Origin: Planctomycetota bacterium
GTDB lineage: Bacteria > Planctomycetota > Phycisphaerae > WQYP01
Direction: 5' to 3'
Length of the DNA stretch: 37,525 nucleotides
Assembly: GCA_021810145.1 (NCBI GenBank)
Contig: JAJZJL010000035.1
Coordinates: 1 to 37,525, forward strand
Shown: positions 33,521 to 37,525 of the stretch, in pieces
Layout of the letters: the number at the start of each line of letters is the position of its first letter
How positions within the stretch are numbered: position 1 is the stretch's first letter
The notes under the pieces: model-generated
The model's database searches: none
Told to the model about the DNA's origin: nothing
The model's input: the letters and a program-made list of their open reading frames with translations, nothing else
Program-made: the position numbers and the translations under genes

Positions 33521-34327
33521 ATGCAACATGCAATGCGGATGTTTAATATTTCACCCGTGGGAGCGTCAGCGGTGGCTTTGCTGCCAACACCCTGGCAAAA
33601 TCTCGGATCGGCCATGCTCGGATGGATTCATCACCGGGCGGAATTACCGGCTATCACTGAAACCGCCGCGCGCCAACGGGTGGTACGGTTTGGTTCATCA
33701 CGCATGACCCGCGGACCGCAACACCATTGGGGCCATGATATTCAGCGGCGATACCACGCCTGGCGAGAAGCAACCGATTCCGAACATCGGCGCAGGGAAC
33801 TGGGTGAATTAACGCAGGCGTTTGCTCCGCTGATACGCGCCACGGTTCGGCAATATCAACTGTCGCATCTGGCGGAACCATCCGACCTGCAGCAGGAAGC
33901 ATTTATCGGGCTGCATGAGGCATTGCAAAGCTATGATCCGCAGCGCGGGGCGGCACTGGCCGGTTTTGTGCGCTGGCGCATTGTCGGCGCGGTATTGGAT
34001 GCCCGGCGCAAATGGATCCGCCAATCCCGGCCGTGGCGCGGGAATTTTTCACCTCCCGCGACCACCGCGGAAAGTTCGCGTCATGCGGATACCGCCGCGG
34101 ATTCGCCGGATGTGGAATTTGAAGATACCTTTGCCGCCATCACCCGCGGCTTATCCGCCCGGGACATTCTGATTCTCCGATTGATGATCCTGGAAGGAAA
34201 AACATGTCGGCACATCGGAGCATGCATCGGTTTGCATCACGCAAGAGTTAGCCGGATTTACCGCGCCACGCTTGAGACGCTGCGCGCCAATCCACGCGCA
34301 CAGCAGCTTTTAACCGAAACACAATAA
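33521..34327 (+). CDS. Sigma-70 family protein with regions 2 and 4 only
   Basis: The 268-residue protein starts at an ATG with AAGGGA 8 bp upstream. A 90-residue N-terminal part is not conserved in sigma factors. Region 2 follows (95-166): LIRATVRQYQLSHLAEPSDL, QEAFIGLHEALQSYDPQRG and FVRWRIVGAVLDARRKWIR, like FliA/SigF types. Region 4 (208-255) is LSARDILILRLMILEGKTCR plus a helix-turn-helix, HIGACIGLHHARVSRIYRATLETL. The 40 residues between are a Pro/Ser/Ala linker, so region 3 is missing. It should bind RNA polymerase and read a special promoter set. There is no anti-sigma gene beside it; instead a second sigma-like gene follows after 88 bp. Confidence 0.8.
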   Translation: MQHAMRMFNISPVGASAVALLPTPWQNLGSAMLGWIHHRAELPAITETAARQRVVRFGSSRMTRGPQHHWGHDIQRRYHAWREATDSEHRRRELGELTQAFAPLIRATVRQYQLSHLAEPSDLQQEAFIGLHEALQSYDPQRGAALAGFVRWRIVGAVLDARRKWIRQSRPWRGNFSPPATTAESSRHADTAADSPDVEFEDTFAAITRGLSARDILILRLMILEGKTCRHIGACIGLHHARVSRIYRATLETLRANPRAQQLLTETQ

Positions 34328-34415
34328 ACCTCATGGCCGGGCGCCGAATGTCATGGCGGCGGCGTTGAAAATCGTTTGATTGTTTGATGATTATTTTTTT
34401 ACAGGAGCCACGATC

Positions 34416-35024
34416 ATGTCTGAAAAACCCGCATTACGTCTGGAACTGAACCAATTGCTGCAAAATATCCCCGCCAATCGGGAGAGAATTTATCTGGCCA
34501 TGCACGAACTGGCCGCATGCAAAGCCAGCCGCTTTCATTTTCGGAATATTCAGGACCGGGAGGATATTGTTTCCGAGTCGGTCATGTATGTCATGAACCG
34601 GTTGCACAAATACAATTCATCCCGGCACGCGGCGTGTGCCTATTTCGGACTGATGCTGCACCGGCAGATGATCCGCCTCGCGCAGAAAATCAATGGGCGG
34701 CATGTTGTGCATGATCGCGCCATGCAGGATCGTCATGATCGTTCGGTTCTGGATTCCGCGCCGGCGCGCCGACTGCCGCGCGGTGTCGCCGGACGCTGGC
34801 GTGATGCCCAGGTGCGCGACGCGCAGGATCGTGACCGGGTTAAGGGCGTGCTGGATGAAGCGCTGGAAAAAGCGTGCCAATTTGCGGATTCTTACGGCAA
34901 CCACGACGAAGTGGATGGACCGCAACTGGCCATCGGCGTTTTGCAGCATGTGCGCAAGGCGCTGCTGGGAAGATTTAATCGTATTGAAGTGGAGAAGCAA
35001 AGCCAGGCCACGCCATTATCCTAA
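34416..35024 (+). CDS. Sigma-like protein, region 2 only (gp55-like)
   Basis: The ATG at 34416 has AGGAG 9 bp upstream; the frame is open to 34380 but this start is better. The 202-residue protein has a helical start (LRLELNQLLQNIPANRERIY). Residues 45-95 (NIQDREDIVSESVMYVMNRL, HKYNSSRHAACAYFGLMLHR, QMIRLAQKI) follow the plan of a sigma region 2 as in phage T4 gp55-type late sigma factors, where FNP...FAYF..II is typical. The second half is charged (RWRDAQVRDAQDRDRVKG) and has no region 4. It may be a minor sigma-like factor, or a partner of the sigma protein encoded just upstream. The resemblance is by eye. Confidence 0.55.
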   Translation: MSEKPALRLELNQLLQNIPANRERIYLAMHELAACKASRFHFRNIQDREDIVSESVMYVMNRLHKYNSSRHAACAYFGLMLHRQMIRLAQKINGRHVVHDRAMQDRHDRSVLDSAPARRLPRGVAGRWRDAQVRDAQDRDRVKGVLDEALEKACQFADSYGNHDEVDGPQLAIGVLQHVRKALLGRFNRIEVEKQSQATPLS

Positions 35025-35191
35025 TCATGAAGCGTTGGCACGCCCGGTATCCGTGAAAACCGCCCCCGCGCACGGGGTAAACCTCCTGCGCGGATGCAGT
35101 GCATTGAGCACCGAGCATTTGGCATTGAGCATCTGGAACTTGCAACATGAATCTTCACTTGCCGGACCCACCTGCCGCTCCGGCGCGCCGG
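35025..35191. other. Repeat-rich spacer
   Basis: It contains a shortened copy of the 53-bp element (35060-35095, CCGCGCACGGGGTAAAC) and a GCATTGAGCACCGAGCATTTGG block at about 35099, which recurs inverted at 7867-7897. No gene is seen. Confidence 0.6.
35060..35095 (+). repeat. 53-bp interspersed repeat, shortened copy D
   Basis: CGCGCACGGGGTAAAC followed after three bases by CTGCGCGGAT is a version of the 53-bp element with an internal deletion of about 17 bp. The flanks do not match the other copies. Confidence 0.65.
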
Positions 35192-35357
35192 GGGGTTTCG
35201 GCATCCATGCCTCCCCGATCGGGTGATCCAATCACCATCGGGGTTTCGGCATCCATGCCTCCCCGATCGGGTGATCCAATCACCATCGGGGTTTCGGCAT
35301 CCATGCCTCCCCGATCGGGTGATCCAATCACCATCGGGGTTTCGGCATCCATGCCTC
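35192..35357 (+). repeat. 48-bp tandem repeat array with nested hairpins
   Basis: Three full 48-bp units and the start of a fourth follow each other without spacing (phase marks at 35196, 35244, 35292 and 35340). Each unit has a small palindrome, GGCAT-CC-ATGCC, and a nested hairpin. In the hairpin CCCCGAT pairs with ATCGGGG and, inside it, GGTGAT pairs with ATCACC around CCA. Being 48 bp, the unit keeps frame in both directions and gives repeating peptides, but no start or ribosome binding site supports translation. Full units look identical. Confidence 0.9.
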
Positions 35358-35565
35358 AACAGTTGACGTTTGGGATTTGGGCCAGCCAGTTGGGACAGAT
35401 TCTGAGTTCCAGGTTCCACGGCGCAGCTCTTCGTGACAGGGGCCGTTCAGCAATTGCCGTTCATTGAAATCCTGCGCCCGCCGCGGTTTGCTCTTTGTGC
35501 CAACCCGTCATTGGCTTTGTGGCTTTGTGAATCGCCGCCTGGCTTTTCGCGATGCTGTTGCGGTG
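35358..35565. other. Spacer downstream of the tandem array
   Basis: About 200 bp without a gene. It includes TTTGTGGCTTTGTGAATCG, of the same simple type as the CTTTGTG stretches near 7640-7680. Confidence 0.45.
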
Positions 35566-36825
35566 TTATCGAAATTTGTTAAACCACGCGAGCGATTGCG
35601 ACACCGCGCTTAAGAACGTACCACGATGGGTGCCGCCCGGTACTTCCACCGGATGAATTGCATGACTTCCCATGGCCCGCTGATAGGAAGCTGCCAGTGT
35701 GCCCAGTGCAACGGGAATGGCCTCATCATCTGAGCCATAATACATTCGCACCGGCGACTGACACATGACTCGAAAGCTCTGCGATCTGGCCAGGAATTTT
35801 CCATAGGCGGAATCGGCGAAATAAGCGGGATTTGTGTATGGCTTGCGCAGATATGCCAGCAGGGGCACGCGGGGTTGAACAAGCGATTGAAATATTCGCT
35901 GCAATTCCGCCTGGCTATGGAAATCCCGATCATAGAGTTTGCGGAAGCGCCGGTAATATTTAGCCTTCAGCACCGATGCCGCCAGGCCGGGCCGCGAATA
36001 ATAGTGCTGATAGGAAAAAAGCGTCAGCGCCAGCATGGTGTTCTCCCAGATGGCTTCATTTTTTCTCGGGTGATAAATCCAGGCATTAAGCCCCGCGAAC
36101 GGGTCATTGGGGGAAGAGGCTGTGAAACTTGCGGCAGGATGGATACCAAGCGATTGCAGCTTTTCCAGAAAGGCGGTTGTCACCAGGCCCCCGGCGGACC
36201 AGCCCGCAAGAAATAACTGCGATTGCCGAATGCCTTTGGCGGCCAGAAACGCTTGAGCCGCGTTATAAAGCCCCACGCACGCGGATTGCCCGGCCCCTTT
36301 AACCGTGTATGCTTCAGGCAGGGTGGAATCTCCCATGCCGAAATAATCTGCCGCCTCCACCACATATCCCTGCCCGGCATATTGGGCAACCATCAGGCGT
36401 GTTTCATAGGAACCGGCATATTGCGAAAATCCGGACGGGTTGGTTCTGGAAAACGAATAGGATGGCACCTCATATTTGCCATACACGGTGCCATGCTGAT
36501 AACAAACCACAGGCATTTTTGCGGTGCCCGGCTCAATGGGAATGGCAATGAGGCCCGAAGCCGAGGTGGGTTTATTGTGCCACTCCGGCACAACGGCCGG
36601 GTATTGCACCCTGTAAAGAGCAACCGAATATCTGGCGGGGTAAGTTTGGGGCCATTGGTACGTTTTCGGCCGACTTCCGGCGGGCAGGAAATCCGCCCGT
36701 TCGCGGCCGAGAATGGTATTGAGTCGAGCCGGGGTAACGATTTTCAGAAGCGTAAATGTCGCATGTTGAGCTTGTACACTGGAAGTAAAGAACATGATTG
36801 ACAGCAGAACCAGTAACCGTCGCAT
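35566..36825 (-). CDS. Secreted alpha/beta-hydrolase (lipase/esterase-like)
   Basis: The 419-residue protein has a Sec signal peptide (MRRLLVLLSIMFFTSSVQA) with a cut after residue 19. The mature enzyme shows the alpha/beta-hydrolase parts of secretory lipase-type proteins: VVCYQHGTVYG for the oxyanion side, FLAGWSAGGLVTTAF with nucleophile Ser210, an Asp of MYYGSDDEAIPV near 366, and His400 in VPGGTHRGTF. It should act on esters in the periplasm or outside. The substrate is unknown. The start is supported by the signal peptide; a candidate promoter and a palindrome lie in its upstream region. Neighbours on both sides are repeats. Confidence 0.85.
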   Translation of the reverse strand: MRRLLVLLSIMFFTSSVQAQHATFTLLKIVTPARLNTILGRERADFLPAGSRPKTYQWPQTYPARYSVALYRVQYPAVVPEWHNKPTSASGLIAIPIEPGTAKMPVVCYQHGTVYGKYEVPSYSFSRTNPSGFSQYAGSYETRLMVAQYAGQGYVVEAADYFGMGDSTLPEAYTVKGAGQSACVGLYNAAQAFLAAKGIRQSQLFLAGWSAGGLVTTAFLEKLQSLGIHPAASFTASSPNDPFAGLNAWIYHPRKNEAIWENTMLALTLFSYQHYYSRPGLAASVLKAKYYRRFRKLYDRDFHSQAELQRIFQSLVQPRVPLLAYLRKPYTNPAYFADSAYGKFLARSQSFRVMCQSPVRMYYGSDDEAIPVALGTLAASYQRAMGSHAIHPVEVPGGTHRGTFLSAVSQSLAWFNKFR

Positions 36826-36853
36826 GGATACCCCTTAAAGAAAGCGCATAAAA

Positions 36854-36867
36854 TTCACGCCCGTGAA
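36854..36867 (-). promoter_or_regulatory. Palindrome in the leader of the secreted hydrolase
   Basis: TTCACG and CGTGAA around CC make a short symmetrical site between the candidate promoter and the gene start. It may be an operator. Confidence 0.3.
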
Positions 36868-36880
36868 ATTCCGGATTGAA

Positions 36881-36907
36881 CTTATGGCAGTGAAGCAGCA
36901 TTGTCAA
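36881..36907 (-). promoter_or_regulatory. Candidate promoter of the secreted hydrolase
   Basis: On the minus strand a perfect TTGACA (36902-36907) is followed after 15 bp by CATAAG (36881-36886). The -35 is good, but the spacing is short and the -10 weak. Confidence 0.4.
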
Positions 36908-36936
36908 GAGTTGCACCGGTTCAGCCGTTGCACCGG

Positions 36937-36981
36937 GCCTGTGACCGCTTCCGCAACATCCATGCGATCGCTTGCGAACAC
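36937..36981 (+). repeat. 45-bp interspersed repeat, copy 2
   Basis: It starts GCCTGTGACCGCTTCCGCAA and matches 7268-7312 at 40 of 45 positions. It is on the same strand there. Confidence 0.7.
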
Positions 36982-37363
36982 CATGAGAAAATAGCCAATG
37001 AGTCACATTCAACGATCAGAAGTTTGCCCTGGAGCGCCGGGGAGTAATAATCAATGCCCATCGGCACACCTGGGAAGCAACGGGCAAACTGATTTTTGGG
37101 TGCCGCGGGTATCTGCGATTTCGGGTCGGATCAGCTTTCTCGCACGATGGGGTGGACCGCCCCGGCGCGCACGGGGTAACGCTCTAAGCGGACTGCGCGG
37201 ATACGAGAAAGGTTTCTCAGGGGGCATGGTTCGCACGTTATCCGTTAAATCCGTGCAATCAGTGGTGATGCCAGTCGGCCTCATGGCGGTGGAGATTACA
37301 CTGCAAGAATTGAATTCTCGATCCGGTGCCCGAACTTACCTGGAAGTCTTGTTGAACGGACCG
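36982..37363. other. Repeat-rich stretch next to the intron end
   Basis: Between the 45-bp repeat and the intron 3' end are the GGGAAGCAACGGGCAAA/TTTTTGGGTGC block (37073-37105, shared with 8155-8185) and copy C of the 53-bp element. A 124-codon plus-strand frame (36998-37372) spans these repeats. Only its end, from ATG near 37270 (VGLMAVEITLQELNSRSG), is not repeat, and it could be a gene end. I cannot support it as a gene. Confidence 0.45.
37159..37205 (+). repeat. 53-bp interspersed repeat, copy C
   Basis: Same as copies A and B apart from TAACGCTC in place of TAAACTCTC and a changed end after GGATACG. It has the TTTTGGGTGC block upstream, where copy B has it downstream. Confidence 0.85.
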
Positions 37364-37525
37364 GTAGAGTAGAGGACTCAACCCCGCGGCCGTGGACCAG
37401 CCGTGGTGGCGTAAGTTGAGTCCCCCCTCATCAAACCGGACGGGCAGGTTTCCTGCATCCGGCTTCCTCGGTATCTGTCTTCCGCACTCTTTGGCAGGGC
37501 CACACACGCCATCTTCCGGCCCGGC
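37364..37525 (-). mobile_element. 3' end of a group II intron (domains V and VI)
   Basis: On the minus strand the segment 37465 down to 37433 reads as a domain V hairpin: AGCCGGATGCAGG, a GAAA-like loop, then CCTGC with the two-base bulge, and GTCCGGTTT. The catalytic AGC triad is at its start. After it, GATGAGGGGGGACTCAAC and GTTGAGTCC form domain VI, and the intron probably ends CTCTACTCTAC at 37364. The reverse transcriptase would lie upstream on the minus strand, beyond the window. The flanking exon shows no known gene. Recognition is by pattern from known bacterial group II introns. Confidence 0.75.

Noticed and set aside
35192..35357. Possible CRISPR array
   Set aside because: The 48-bp units follow directly without unique spacers, and no cas genes are near.
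35147..35467. 106-codon frame through the 48-bp repeats (and its antisense partner)
   Set aside because: The peptide repeats arise because the unit is a multiple of three. No ribosome binding site, and both strands are open in the same way.

Overview
The window looks like a chromosome segment of a GC-rich, Gram-negative environmental bacterium, most likely a planctomycete of the Phycisphaerae type (inference). The basis is a pair of large beta-barrel porins, DUF4416 and DUF2617 family proteins, an RDD protein next to a zinc-ribbon/propeller giant, and REP-type transposase and simple-repeat debris typical of such genomes. No tRNA, rRNA or CRISPR array was found.

Layout. 0-3.6 kb: end of an unknown gene, recN (DNA repair) and a MATE exporter. 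3.7-6.1 kb (minus strand): a likely operon of a 26-residue basic ribosomal-like peptide, leuD, purD and a small secreted protein. 6.3-8.5 kb: one hypothetical gene and about 1.5 kb of repeat-rich non-coding DNA. 8.5-13.0 kb: RDD membrane protein plus a 1306-residue zinc-ribbon/TM/propeller protein; this cassette lies between two identical 44-bp direct repeats. 13.2-17.1 kb: DUF4416, a WecA/TagO-like sugar-phosphate transferase and an O-antigen-ligase-like protein, translationally coupled. 17.3-20.2 kb: gamma-carbonic anhydrase-like protein, a promoter with A-tracts in front of a candidate structured RNA, DUF2617, a PilZ-like protein, and rplU. 20.5-23.6 kb: two paralogous porins, each with its own terminator. 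24-26.3 kb: a GT4 glycosyltransferase and phosphatidylserine synthase.

26.3-37.5 kb is an accessory region. It holds a run of unrecognised, phage-structural-looking genes ending in a Cys-rich protein, a Tat-exported GH5-like glycosidase, a REP-associated tyrosine transposase flanked by REP hairpins, a frameshifted AAA-ATPase relic, two alpha/beta hydrolases, two adjacent unusual sigma-like proteins, a 48-bp tandem array of nested hairpins, further copies of the interspersed repeats from 7-8 kb, and at the right edge the domain V/VI 3' end of a group II intron on the minus strand.

How it fits together: the core part serves envelope building (undecaprenyl-linked glycan synthesis, glycosyl transfer, phospholipid synthesis, porins) and housekeeping. 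The accessory part shows several kinds of repeat and mobile DNA. The best candidates for something new are the repeat-bounded RDD/propeller cassette, the structured RNA at 18.0 kb, the phage-like Cys-rich cassette, the twin sigma-like genes, and the hairpin array.
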